Assembly (NCBI GenBank): GCA_021296215.1
Contig: JAGWBA010000004.1
Location: 1 to 57,112 of the forward strand
From: Flavobacteriales bacterium
GTDB taxonomy: Bacteria; Bacteroidota; Bacteroidia; Flavobacteriales; ECT2AJA-044
DNA: 57,112 nt
Direction: 5' to 3'
Position numbers and translations under genes: made by a program. How positions within the stretch are numbered: the first letter of the stretch is position 1; each line of letters opens with the position of its first letter. This document shows, in pieces, positions 39,655-47,666 of this stretch. Below the pieces are notes generated by a model. That model was not told the origin of the DNA, made no database searches, and worked only from the letters and a program-made list of their open reading frames with translations.

Positions 39655-42072
39655 ATGAGCAGCGATTCCAATTCAAAAACCGATCAGAATATTTCTTTCG
39701 ACGACTTTAAAGCAGAGGTGATCAAGGATTATCGAATCGGTGTGGAATCGAGAGAAGCAAGCTTGTTGGGTCGTCGCGAGGTTCTAACCGGGAAGGCCAA
39801 GTTCGGAATTTTCGGAGATGGTAAAGAAGTGGCCCAGTTGGCGATGGCGAAGGTCTTTCGCAATGGAGACTTTAGATCGGGTTACTATCGCGACCAAACC
39901 TTTATGATGGCCATCGACGCATTGTCTATCCAAGAGCACTTTGCCGCTCTCTACGCGCACCCGGACATCGACATCGAGCCTGCATCAGGTGGTCGCCAAA
40001 TGGGTGGGCATTTCGCCACGCAATCGCTTACCGAAGACGGCACATGGAAAGAGCTGACAGCGCAAAAGAACTCGAGTGCCGATATTTCCCCGACGGCCGG
40101 TCAAATGGCGAGGTTAGTTGGTTTAGCTCAGGCTTCCAAAGTATATCGCAATAATGAAGCTCTGTCCGACCGAACCCAATTCTCGAAGAAGGGAAATGAG
40201 ATCGCCTTTGGAACTATTGGTAATGCGTCGACTTCGGAAGGAGTATTTTTTGAAGCTATCAACGCTATTGGAGTACTTCAGGTACCCGTTGTCATGTCGG
40301 TCTGGGATGATGAATATGGAATTTCGGTACCGGCTAAGTACCAGACTACCAAAGAGAACATTTCTGAGATCTTAAAGGGCTTTCAGCTTGACGAAACAGG
40401 CTCGGGGTTCGAGATCCTAAAGGTTGAGGGTTGGAATTATCCCGCACTTGTTGAAACGTACCAAAAAGCTGAGCGCATTGCACGAGAAGAGCACGTACCC
40501 GTTTTAATCCACGTCGTTGAGGTTACTCAACCACAAGGGCACAGCACCTCGGGTAGTCACGAGCGTTATAAATCACCCGAGCGCTTACAGTGGGAAAAAG
40601 ACAACGATTGCTTACTGAAAATGAAGCAATGGATGCTCGAATCGGCCATTGCTACTGAGGAAGAGCTCGAAACCATTGAAAAAGAGAGTGTAAAGGCGGT
40701 AAGAGTCGCCAAGTCGGAAGCGTGGAAAGCCTTTTTGGCTCCGATCAAAGACGAATGCAGCAAGGCCATAGAATTAATACGCCAGTGTGCAAATGAGAGC
40801 GGTCAAAAGGCCTTCATCAACAAAATCGCAGACGATCTCGATGCCATGATGGATCCTATTCGTCGGGGCATTCATCACTCCATTCGGAGAACTCTCTGGC
40901 TTTCACGTGGCGAGCATACAGAGGCAAGAGCGACACTTCAACAATTCCTCGATGTGGAGCGCCAAAAGAACAGCGACCGATATAATAGCCATTTGTACAG
41001 TGAATCGGCTTTTTCTGCTCGAAAGGTTGAACCAGTAAACGCCGAATACGAAGGCAATAAGGAGGCGGTTGACGGGCGTATGGTGCTTCGAAACAATTTT
41101 GACAGGATTTTAAGCGAACGTCCGGATGTACTCATATTCGGTGAAGACAGCGGTAAGATCGGCGATGTAAACCAAGGGCTTGAAGGTTTGCAAGATAAGC
41201 ACGGCGAATCACGCGTTTTTGATACCGGTATTCGCGAAAGCACGATCGTTGGTCAGGGTATTGGTATGGCCATGAGAGGCTTGCGTCCGATAGCGGAAAT
41301 CCAGTATCTCGACTACTTGCTTTACGCGCTTCAGACCATGAGCGATGATCTGGCAACTCTGCAGTACCGTACCAAAGGCCGTCAGAAAGCCCCCTTGATC
41401 ATCCGCACACGCGGACACCGGCTAGAAGGAATATGGCACTCCGGTTCCCCCATGGGCATGATCGTTCATGCCTGTCGTGGAATCAACGTGTTGGTGCCTC
41501 GCGATATGACTCGAGCAGCCGGTTTCTACAACACCCTTCTCGATAGCGACGAGCCCGGGTTGATCGTAGAATGTTTGAATGGATATCGACTCAAGGAGAA
41601 TATGCCATCGAACCTAGCTGAGATTCGAACTCCGGTGGGCGTACCTGAGGTAATCGCCGAAGGCACCGACGTAACCTTGGTGACTTACGGTTCAAACTGT
41701 AGGATCGCGCTTGAGGCGGCAAAGTATATCGGGGAATTGGGCATTTCAATAGAGATCATCGACGTGCAATCGCTCGTTCCTTTCGACCTGGATCACATGA
41801 TCGTAGAACATTTGAAGAACACCAATAGAGTCGTTTTCCTCGACGAGGATGTTCCCGGAGGTGCTTCGGCCTATATGATGCAAAAAGTGCTTGAAGAGCA
41901 AGGAGGATACTATCACCTCGATAGTGAACCGGTTACCATTGCGAGTAAGGAACATCGTCCGGCCTACGGTAGCGACGGGGATTATTTCAGCAAGCCAAGC
42001 GTTGACGACGTGGTTGAAGCGGTTTATGGACTTATGCGTGAAGCTGACCCGGTAAAGTTCCCTGAGCTTTAA
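39655..42072 (+). CDS. Fused alpha/beta E1 subunit of a 2-oxoacid dehydrogenase complex
   Basis: Thiamine-diphosphate enzyme of 805 residues in which the alpha part (about 30-460) and the beta part (about 470-805) form one chain. The alpha part has GYYRDQTFMMAIDALSIQEH and a cofactor motif reading GNASTSEG (189-196) then WDDEYGIS, instead of the common GDGxxSEG...NN. The beta part has ILSERPDVLIFGEDSGKIGD, VFDTGIRESTIVGQGIGMAM and LVPFDLDHMIVEHLKNTNRV. It most resembles the branched-chain/pyruvate E1 group. E2 and E3 genes are not nearby, so the substrate is undetermined. It converges with the next gene, overlapping by four bases. Confidence 0.88.
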   Translation: MSSDSNSKTDQNISFDDFKAEVIKDYRIGVESREASLLGRREVLTGKAKFGIFGDGKEVAQLAMAKVFRNGDFRSGYYRDQTFMMAIDALSIQEHFAALYAHPDIDIEPASGGRQMGGHFATQSLTEDGTWKELTAQKNSSADISPTAGQMARLVGLAQASKVYRNNEALSDRTQFSKKGNEIAFGTIGNASTSEGVFFEAINAIGVLQVPVVMSVWDDEYGISVPAKYQTTKENISEILKGFQLDETGSGFEILKVEGWNYPALVETYQKAERIAREEHVPVLIHVVEVTQPQGHSTSGSHERYKSPERLQWEKDNDCLLKMKQWMLESAIATEEELETIEKESVKAVRVAKSEAWKAFLAPIKDECSKAIELIRQCANESGQKAFINKIADDLDAMMDPIRRGIHHSIRRTLWLSRGEHTEARATLQQFLDVERQKNSDRYNSHLYSESAFSARKVEPVNAEYEGNKEAVDGRMVLRNNFDRILSERPDVLIFGEDSGKIGDVNQGLEGLQDKHGESRVFDTGIRESTIVGQGIGMAMRGLRPIAEIQYLDYLLYALQTMSDDLATLQYRTKGRQKAPLIIRTRGHRLEGIWHSGSPMGMIVHACRGINVLVPRDMTRAAGFYNTLLDSDEPGLIVECLNGYRLKENMPSNLAEIRTPVGVPEVIAEGTDVTLVTYGSNCRIALEAAKYIGELGISIEIIDVQSLVPFDLDHMIVEHLKNTNRVVFLDEDVPGGASAYMMQKVLEEQGGYYHLDSEPVTIASKEHRPAYGSDGDYFSKPSVDDVVEAVYGLMREADPVKFPEL

Positions 42073-42665
42073 AACCAGCCGAATACGAATCCGAAGTTTC
42101 CGACGAAGCCACTGAGATCCTCTGAGTTGGCAAATTCGATATCGGAACCGCTGATCGATCTGTACCCGGCCATGAGCTGGACTCTAAAGACGCGTGTAAT
42201 GTTAACCTCTACCCCAGCCGATGGAATAAACACAAATATGGAAGAACTCAGGTATTCGCGGCCGTTATTGGCGTCGTCCGCAGACACCCCGCCCCAACCT
42301 AACTTGAGATCGAGTTGAGGGTGAATTACTTCTCCGGGTTTGATCTTGAACCCAGTCCACAATCCACCGTAGCCCATATCGAGCTCTATGACGCGCTCGC
42401 CGTCGTTCGTCAAATACGTGTAGTTCTTATTTACGTCGAGACCTTCGCCAAATCCACCGATCCAGAACTTCCGATCGATCAGCATGGCTCCCCCTCCACC
42501 GAAACTCGGTGACAACGACCCGTCGATGGCGTGTATACCGAGGTTGAATCCACCAAATCCGCTGATCTCGGCACTATTTAGGTAGCTGAGCAGGGTCTTC
42601 GTCTCTTGTGAAATGCCAGTCAGCGGCATCAGGGCAACTAGTAAACAACAAAGAACCTTTTTCAT
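42069..42665 (-). CDS. Putative outer-membrane beta-barrel protein
   Basis: A 198-residue protein with a signal peptide (MKKVLCCLLVALMPLTGISQ) and alternating hydrophobic/polar, glycine- and aromatic-rich strands (ISGFGGFNLGIHAIDGSLSP, RVIELDMGYGGLWTGFKI, VFRVQLMAGYRSISGSDIEF), ending in Phe (FGFVFGWF) as barrels inserted by BAM do. No enzymatic motif is visible. It is divergent from murQ. Confidence 0.6.
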   Translation of the reverse strand: MKKVLCCLLVALMPLTGISQETKTLLSYLNSAEISGFGGFNLGIHAIDGSLSPSFGGGGAMLIDRKFWIGGFGEGLDVNKNYTYLTNDGERVIELDMGYGGLWTGFKIKPGEVIHPQLDLKLGWGGVSADDANNGREYLSSSIFVFIPSAGVEVNITRVFRVQLMAGYRSISGSDIEFANSEDLSGFVGNFGFVFGWF

Positions 42666-42670
42666 GACTT

Positions 42671-42678
42671 TATTTTTG
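42671..42678 (+). promoter_or_regulatory. murQ: Possible -7 promoter element of murQ
   Basis: TATTTTTG fits TAnnTTTG in the gap between the two divergent genes and would give a leader of about 50 bases. A second match (TAAGTTTG, 42721-42728) lies too near the ATG unless the transcript is leaderless. Confidence 0.35.
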
Positions 42679-42733
42679 TGGAAGATACTTGCTTTTTGCA
42701 GAAACGGAAAAGTCGTTTATTAAGTTTGTTCTC

Positions 42734-43549
42734 ATGGAAAAAGAAACCGAGAAGAACAGTCGGTACGACGATCTAGAGCAAATGGATCTACGCACCTTGC
42801 TCGACAACATTAACCGGGAAGACAAAACCGTTCCGGAAGCCGTAGTGCGCTCCATGGATCAGATCGAGACACTGGCCGATGCGATCTTTCACAAAATGGA
42901 AGCGGGCGGTCGACTTTTCTACCTCGGAGCAGGTACGAGTGGCCGCCTGGGCATCGTGGACGCAAGCGAGTGCCCACCCACGTTCGGCGTCCCTCACGAC
43001 TGGGTCATCGGCCTCATCGCAGGTGGCGACACAGCCATTCGCAAAGCGGTTGAATTCGCCGAGGATGATCGCGAAGGCGGATGGCGAGACCTTCAAAAGC
43101 ACGGGATCACAAGCGCCGACATCGTAGTGGGCATCGCCGCCTCGGGAACCACACCATACGTGGTTGGGGCATTAGCATCGTGCCGCAAGGCACAAATCAC
43201 TACTGGTTGTATCACTTGTAATCGGAATACGCCCTTGCGGGCGGAATCAGACCATCCCGTTGAGGTCGTCGTTGGGCCGGAGTTCGTGACCGGGAGTACC
43301 CGCATGAAAGCAGGTACGGCGCAGAAGCTCGTTCTCAATATGTTGACCACGAGCACCATGATCCGACTTGGAAGGGTACAAGGAAATAGAATGGTGGATA
43401 TGCAATTGAGTAACGATAAACTGGTGGCCCGGGGGACGTATATGGTAATGCACGCCACTGGTTTGAACGAGGAATCAGCCCAGGCGTTACTTCTGCGAGA
43501 AGGCAGCGTTCGAAGCGCAATTAAATCATACCAAGATGGGACAACCTAA
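42734..43549 (+). CDS. murQ: N-acetylmuramic acid 6-phosphate etherase
   Basis: Cleaves the lactyl ether of MurNAc-6-phosphate to GlcNAc-6-phosphate and lactate during peptidoglycan recycling; cytosolic SIS-domain enzyme. The start at 42734 gives MEKETEKNSRYDDLEQMDLR and 271 residues. Signatures are YLGAGTSGRLGIVDASECPP and GPEFVTGSTRMKAGTAQKLV. No recycling partner (MurP, AnmK, NagZ) is adjacent. It overlaps the DUF6095 gene by 14 bases. Confidence 0.95.
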   Translation: MEKETEKNSRYDDLEQMDLRTLLDNINREDKTVPEAVVRSMDQIETLADAIFHKMEAGGRLFYLGAGTSGRLGIVDASECPPTFGVPHDWVIGLIAGGDTAIRKAVEFAEDDREGGWRDLQKHGITSADIVVGIAASGTTPYVVGALASCRKAQITTGCITCNRNTPLRAESDHPVEVVVGPEFVTGSTRMKAGTAQKLVLNMLTTSTMIRLGRVQGNRMVDMQLSNDKLVARGTYMVMHATGLNEESAQALLLREGSVRSAIKSYQDGTT

Positions 43550-43766
43550 GACCGACCGTGATAAACTAATGAAAGGCGTAAAGCTCGTCGCTTTCGCCTT
43601 TCCTTTCATTTTTGGGGCACCGATCGTGCTCACCCTGGCCTTTGATCCGGAACAGGGAACCTGGTGGCTCACCGTGCTGGCCGCGGTCATGATTCTCGCC
43701 GCTTTTTACTTGGGCGGACGAGGCCTCCTGACCATTATTTCGTCCTTTTTCGACCGGACTTCTTGA
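43536..43766 (+). CDS. DUF6095-like small membrane protein
   Basis: A 76-residue protein with two membrane segments (VKLVAFAFPFIFGAPIVLTLAF and WLTVLAAVMILAAFYLGGRGLL) and short polar ends. I recognise the pattern of DUF6095, a flavobacterial family of unknown function. Its 5' end overlaps murQ by 14 bases and its 3' end overlaps the opposing RHH gene by 32 bases. Confidence 0.7.
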   Translation: MGQPKTDRDKLMKGVKLVAFAFPFIFGAPIVLTLAFDPEQGTWWLTVLAAVMILAAFYLGGRGLLTIISSFFDRTS

Positions 43767-43890
43767 GGACCTCCGTTATAATGTATTCTAATTGACCATT
43801 CGTACTGCGAAACTCGTCAGCGGCCCATTTCTCGACCGCCTTCAAAGTTTCTTCATTCAATCGCAGTGCAAAGGCTTTCTTTTTAGACAT
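43735..43890 (-). CDS. Arc-like ribbon-helix-helix DNA-binding protein
   Basis: A 51-residue gene: MSKKKAFALRLNEETLKAVE, then KWAADEFRSTNGQLEYIITE and the basic end VLKKSGRKRTK. The short beta strand followed by two helices is the Arc/MetJ fold, which binds DNA as a dimer of strands. It starts four bases after the stop of the SPFH gene, an association I recall from other Bacteroidota. Its last 32 bases overlap the 3' end of the convergent DUF6095 gene. Regulation of the SPFH operon is inference. Confidence 0.8.
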   Translation of the reverse strand: MSKKKAFALRLNEETLKAVEKWAADEFRSTNGQLEYIITEVLKKSGRKRTK

Positions 43891-43893
43891 TCT

Positions 43894-44748
43894 CTAGTGA
43901 TTCAAAGTCCCGGCGTTTACGACCGGTGAAGCGTCTCGGTCTCCACAAAGGACCACCATCAGGTTCGAAACCATCGCGGCCTTCTTTTCTTCGTCGAGCT
44001 CGATGATCGATTTCTTCGACAATTGCTCGAGGGCTGTTTCGACCATGCCTACAGCGCCCTCAACGATTTTGAGTCGAGCGGCAACAACAGCAGAAGCCTG
44101 TTGGCGCTTGAGCATGGCTCCAGCGATCTCCTGGGCATACGCCAAGTAACCAATACGCGCCTCCATTACTTCGATCCCCGCAATGGCCAACCGCTCATCG
44201 AGCTCCTTCTCTAGGTTATCATTCACCTCTTCTTGCCCACTGCGCAGTGTGATCTCAGCCTCTTCGTCGTCGAAGTTGTCGTACGGATACTTGCCGGCGA
44301 GCTTACGAACCGCAGCATCGGTCTGTACCCGAACGAAGTTCTCATAATCATCGACCTCAAAAGCAGCGGCAAAAGTGTCTTTTACTTTCCAAACGAGGAT
44401 CACACTAATGATGATCGGGTTACCCATTTTGTCGTTCACCTTAACGCGTTCACTATCGAAGTTTCGCGCACGGAGCGATATACTTTGCTTGGAGTAAAAT
44501 GGATTCACCCAAAAGAATCCGTTGGCCTTTACGGTTCCTACATAATCTCCAAACAAGGTGAGCACTTTGGATCCATTGGGATTCAGAAAAAAGAATCCAG
44601 GTAAAAACAGGATCGTCGGAATGGCGAGCAGTAGAAAAACTGGATTTGCGGTAACCGCCGTCGATACAATGGTAGTTACCAATAAGACAAGCAAAATAAC
44701 TAGGCCTACATAGCCTGAAAGCGGTTTGATCGTTTTTTCGTTTGTCAT
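43894..44748 (-). CDS. SPFH/band 7 (stomatin-like) membrane protein
   Basis: A 284-residue inner-membrane protein with two adjacent hydrophobic segments near the N-terminus (GYVGLVILLVLLVTTIVST and PVFLLLAIPTILFLPGFFFL) and a band-7 domain (VKANGFFWVNPFYSKQSISL, DKMGNPIIISVILVWKV, FVRVQTDAAVRKLAGKYPYD). The C-terminal helix (LKRQQASAVVAARLKIVEGA) would mediate oligomerisation. SPFH proteins organise membrane microdomains and scaffold proteases; the partner here is unknown. It is the first gene of a two-gene unit with the RHH protein. Confidence 0.9.
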   Translation of the reverse strand: MTNEKTIKPLSGYVGLVILLVLLVTTIVSTAVTANPVFLLLAIPTILFLPGFFFLNPNGSKVLTLFGDYVGTVKANGFFWVNPFYSKQSISLRARNFDSERVKVNDKMGNPIIISVILVWKVKDTFAAAFEVDDYENFVRVQTDAAVRKLAGKYPYDNFDDEEAEITLRSGQEEVNDNLEKELDERLAIAGIEVMEARIGYLAYAQEIAGAMLKRQQASAVVAARLKIVEGAVGMVETALEQLSKKSIIELDEEKKAAMVSNLMVVLCGDRDASPVVNAGTLNH

Positions 44749-44844
44749 GTCAAGTGATATTATTTTGATATCAATTTAAATAATTATTTCGGATCGTACA
44801 AATCTTCTATGTCCCCCATCGATGAACAATCAATAATTTTTATA

Positions 44845-44880
44845 TGTATATACATTGAATATTAGATATATGTACATATA
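44845..44880. promoter_or_regulatory. Two palindromes over the yceI promoter (candidate operator)
   Basis: TGTATATACA (44845-44854) and TATATGTACATATA (44867-44880) are both perfect palindromes. Their centres are 24 bp apart. The first ends at the base before the -33 TTG, and the second covers the spacer and the first half of the -7 box, so a protein bound there would compete with RNA polymerase. Confidence 0.5.
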
Positions 44881-44884
44881 TTTG
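44855..44884 (+). promoter_or_regulatory. Bacteroidota-type promoter of yceI
   Basis: TTG at 44855-44857 is followed after exactly 19 bases by TATATTTG (44877-44884), a full match to the TTG-N19-TAnnTTTG layout. It lies 24 bases before the ATG at 44909. Confidence 0.75.
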
Positions 44885-44908
44885 CGCAAACTAAAAAAGA
44901 CTCAAACA

Positions 44909-45595
44909 ATGAAAAAGGTAGTTTTATTCGGAGCCGTAGCCCTTTTATTCGCCTCTTGTGGAGGAAACGTAGAGGGTGATCGCGCAGAGGCCAACGATGC
45001 TCAAGATGTACAAGAGGTATCGGAAGCCGTAGTATACAAAGCCAACACAAAGCAATCGACCATCGCTTGGGAAGGTGCCGATGTGGCCGGAAAGGTACAC
45101 GACGGAGCCATCAGCCTCAACGAAGGTATGTTGAAAGTGAAAGATGGCGCGTTGGTAGGTGGACAATTCGTCATAGATATGTCGTCGCTCGTTAATCACG
45201 ACGTAGAAAACGAAGAGTACAATGCGAAGCTCGTTGGGCACTTGAAATCGCCCGACTTCTTCTCTGTTGACTCCTTCCCTACTGCCTCTTTCGAAATAAC
45301 CTCAGTTGAAGACTATACCGGTACCGAAGGGTTTACTCACACCATCACCGGAAACTTGACCATGAAAGACATCACCAAAAGCATCAGCTTCCCGGCAAAT
45401 GTTTCCATGGACAACGGAACCATCTCAGCAACTACCGGCTCGTTCGTTATCGATCGCTCCGACTGGAACGTGCGATTCCGCTCAGTGACTTTCTTCGACG
45501 CAGCCGAATTGAAAGACAAAGCCATCAAGAACGATATCGGATTAAAGATCAAGTTGGCGGCTCAGGAAGCAAACAACACTACAGCAAGCTTGTAA
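44909..45595 (+). CDS. YceI-family lipoprotein
   Basis: A 228-residue protein. I start at 44909 (MKKVVLFGAVALLFASC), which gives a proper lipoprotein signal with Cys17; the open frame further upstream would overrun the promoter. After a Glu/Ala/Asp linker comes a lipocalin-like YceI domain (STIAWEGADVAGKVHDGAIS, FVIDMSSLVNHDVENEEYNA, LVGHLKSPDFFSVDSFPTAS) that in relatives binds polyisoprenoids. A role in envelope stress or isoprenoid carriage is inferred from the family. Confidence 0.9.
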   Translation: MKKVVLFGAVALLFASCGGNVEGDRAEANDAQDVQEVSEAVVYKANTKQSTIAWEGADVAGKVHDGAISLNEGMLKVKDGALVGGQFVIDMSSLVNHDVENEEYNAKLVGHLKSPDFFSVDSFPTASFEITSVEDYTGTEGFTHTITGNLTMKDITKSISFPANVSMDNGTISATTGSFVIDRSDWNVRFRSVTFFDAAELKDKAIKNDIGLKIKLAAQEANNTTASL

Positions 45596-45618
45596 TTGGC
45601 CCTCAAGTTTCTCAGAAG

Positions 45619-45651
45619 ACCGTCGGCCCTCACTTGGGTCGACGGTTTTTT
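45619..45651 (+). terminator. Rho-independent terminator after yceI
   Basis: ACCGTCG and CGACGGT pair, with an inner CCC/GGG, and are followed by a run of six T. On the opposite strand the T run is missing, so it serves the plus strand; it overlaps the last bases of the convergent epimerase gene. Confidence 0.85.
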
Positions 45652-46585
45652 ATAACAGGATATCGATCAATGCGACATCCAGGTCCGAATAGCGATAGGT
45701 GAATCCGGCCCTGATCATTTTCTCCGGACTACAGGCGGTAGACATCAGTACCAACCGGGACTGATCGCCCAGAACCGCCTTCAAAACAAAAGCGGGCACA
45801 TTGATGGGCCAGACCGGACGTTTCAGTGCGCGTGCGACCCCCCGAGTCATTTCTGCATTGGTCGCCCCTTTGATTCCGACCGCATTATACGCCCCTTTCA
45901 GTCCGGAGTTCAAGGCGTGCGAATACATCCGACACAAATCGTCCAAGTGAATCCATGGCATTACCTGTTTACCCGATCCAAGCGGAGCACCCAGAAACCA
46001 TTTTACGGTCCTCGCAATAACCGGCAACGCCCCGCCCGATTCAGCCAGCACGATCCCGGTCCGCAACAAAACTGCGCGCAATCCGAGGTCCTCAAACCTC
46101 TTCGCTTCGGCCTCCCACTCCTGGCAAACCTCCCCCAAGAAATCATGCGACGGCTCGTCGTCTTCACAATACACGTGCTCCAAACTCGAAGGGTAAAATC
46201 CAACGGCCGATGAGCTTATAAGGCTGCTTACCTGATGTTCTTGGAATGCCAAAGCCTCGTACAAAGTGCGCAGCGAATCGACCCGACTTGAACGAATGAG
46301 CTCGCGATGTTCCGCAGTCCAACGCTTTGCAATAGAAGCACCGGCCAAATTCACAATGTGGTCGACTCCCTCCAATGCATTGGGGTTTATACTGCCTGCG
46401 GCAGGATTCCACCCGTATACGGAAACCTCACCTTTAACGAGAGGTTGATCATCGGCCCGAGAGGGCCCAATACTCGTGCTTAAATGCCTCACGGTAAACC
46501 CTTGAGCAAGGAGCATTGCGGTCAAGCGCATGCCTACCAAGCCGTTGCCTCCTGTAATCAATATCGTACCTTTGCTATCCGACAT
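45650..46585 (-). CDS. TIGR01777-family NAD-dependent epimerase-like protein
   Basis: A 311-residue short-chain dehydrogenase-like protein with the Rossmann motif ITGGNGLVGMRL at residue 9, VDHIVNLAGASIAKRWT, SSSAVGFYP, and the C-terminal DUF1731 region (NVPAFVLKAVLGDQSRLVLM, AGFTYRYSDLDVAL). The family, sometimes mislabelled as a cell-division inhibitor, has no firmly known substrate. A promoter for the opposite gene lies inside its first codons. Confidence 0.88.
   Translation of the reverse strand: MSDSKGTILITGGNGLVGMRLTAMLLAQGFTVRHLSTSIGPSRADDQPLVKGEVSVYGWNPAAGSINPNALEGVDHIVNLAGASIAKRWTAEHRELIRSSRVDSLRTLYEALAFQEHQVSSLISSSAVGFYPSSLEHVYCEDDEPSHDFLGEVCQEWEAEAKRFEDLGLRAVLLRTGIVLAESGGALPVIARTVKWFLGAPLGSGKQVMPWIHLDDLCRMYSHALNSGLKGAYNAVGIKGATNAEMTRGVARALKRPVWPINVPAFVLKAVLGDQSRLVLMSTACSPEKMIRAGFTYRYSDLDVALIDILL
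46567..46574 (+). promoter_or_regulatory. -7 promoter element for the gene at 46648
   Basis: TACCTTTG on the plus strand lies within the opening codons of the minus-strand epimerase gene. Transcription from it would begin near 46581 and favours a start at 46588 or, more comfortably, 46648. Confidence 0.45.
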
Positions 46586-46647
46586 AGGTGAATTTAGGCA
46601 TTAAACGATTTTTTTACGTTAGGTGTTCTAAAACAAAGCGATTATCT

Positions 46648-47220
46648 GTGCACGAACTCGAGCCATTTTACAACTGGAGACATCTGTACATCGCCAGTCA
46701 GGACGAGCGATCGCCCTTTTACGGGCACCACAACTCGGAGGTGTATTTCACTAACCATATCTACGGGTATTACATTCACCCGCAGTGGGACCCCATCGGT
46801 TCAGAAACGCTGTACTTGAAGCAACTTTACACCGATTACGAAGTCGGGTTTACCATCATAGAGCTCATCGGCGAATGGAATGACTGCCTACACAACGACA
46901 TCATGTTCCTGAAACGCGATATTATCGATAAAATGATCGCTCAGGGAATCGATAAGTTCGTATTGATCGGCGAAAACGTGCTTAATTTTCACGCTTCGGA
47001 TGAGTTGTATTACGAAGAGTGGTTCGAGGATATAGAAGACGGCTGGGTAGCCCTGGTGAACTTCCGCGATTTCATTCAACGCGAAATGAACGAGGTCGGC
47101 ATCGACCAGTATTTTGCATCGGGTGGCAAGCTAGAAAATCTGGCGTGGCGCACGGCCGACCCCAATGTTCTGTACCACAATATAGAGCCCTTGGTCCTTC
47201 GCCGGCCGGATCCTGCTTAA
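46648..47220 (+). CDS. Conserved Bacteroidota protein of unknown function
   Basis: A 190-residue cytosolic protein that I recognise as a conserved Bacteroidota hypothetical. I choose the GTG at 46648 (VHELEPFYNWRHLYIASQDE) because conservation starts near ELEPFYNW; a GTG at 46588 would give 210 residues. Recurring features are SPFYGHHNSEVYFTNHIYGY, TIIELIGEWNDCLHNDIMFL, FVLIGENVLNFHASDELYYE and many aromatic and acidic residues. There is no signal peptide or known catalytic motif. It converges with the Nudix gene, overlapping by four bases. Confidence 0.8.
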   Translation: MHELEPFYNWRHLYIASQDERSPFYGHHNSEVYFTNHIYGYYIHPQWDPIGSETLYLKQLYTDYEVGFTIIELIGEWNDCLHNDIMFLKRDIIDKMIAQGIDKFVLIGENVLNFHASDELYYEEWFEDIEDGWVALVNFRDFIQREMNEVGIDQYFASGGKLENLAWRTADPNVLYHNIEPLVLRRPDPA

Positions 47221-47666
47221 AACCCGCTGCGCATGATCAGGTCGACCACGCGTCGGTCCGTTGTGAACCGTACACTCTCCATGGAGAGCTCCTCGAGTTT
47301 TACCCAATAAAATGTTTGAGAGCGACCGGGTTCATCGCTGTTCTCGAGCCCATCGAGCCGTTCAAGCGAACTGGTGTTCAAGGGTGTTACCTTGTAATAG
47401 ATGCTGATGACTTGATCGGTCTCTTTAAAGGCCGACTGCACAAAAAAATCGGTGGTATAAAAATGCTCGGCCGACGCCAATTCGAGCTCCAACTCTTCCA
47501 TCAACTCCCGTTTGATCGCATCCATAGGACCTTCGCCCCACTCGAGTCCACCACCGGGAAACTTGGTAAAGTGATGTCCTTGGTAGCGCTCTTCGGAAAT
47601 GAGCAATCCTTTTTCGGGATGCATAATAAGTCCGTAAACGCGAATGTTGAATCTTCTACTGTTCAT
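47217..47666 (-). CDS. Nudix hydrolase
   Basis: Hydrolyses a nucleoside diphosphate linked to another group. Start at 47666 gives MNSRRFNIRVYGLIMHPEKG and 149 residues; the longer frame upstream lies inside mnmD. The Nudix box GGGLEWGEGPMDAIKRELMEELELEL fits GX5EX7REUXEEXGU apart from the last Gly, and is followed by substrate-side sequence VQSAFKETDQVISIYYKV. Its start overlaps the mnmD stop by four bases. The exact substrate is unknown. Confidence 0.85.
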   Translation of the reverse strand: MNSRRFNIRVYGLIMHPEKGLLISEERYQGHHFTKFPGGGLEWGEGPMDAIKRELMEELELELASAEHFYTTDFFVQSAFKETDQVISIYYKVTPLNTSSLERLDGLENSDEPGRSQTFYWVKLEELSMESVRFTTDRRVVDLIMRSGF

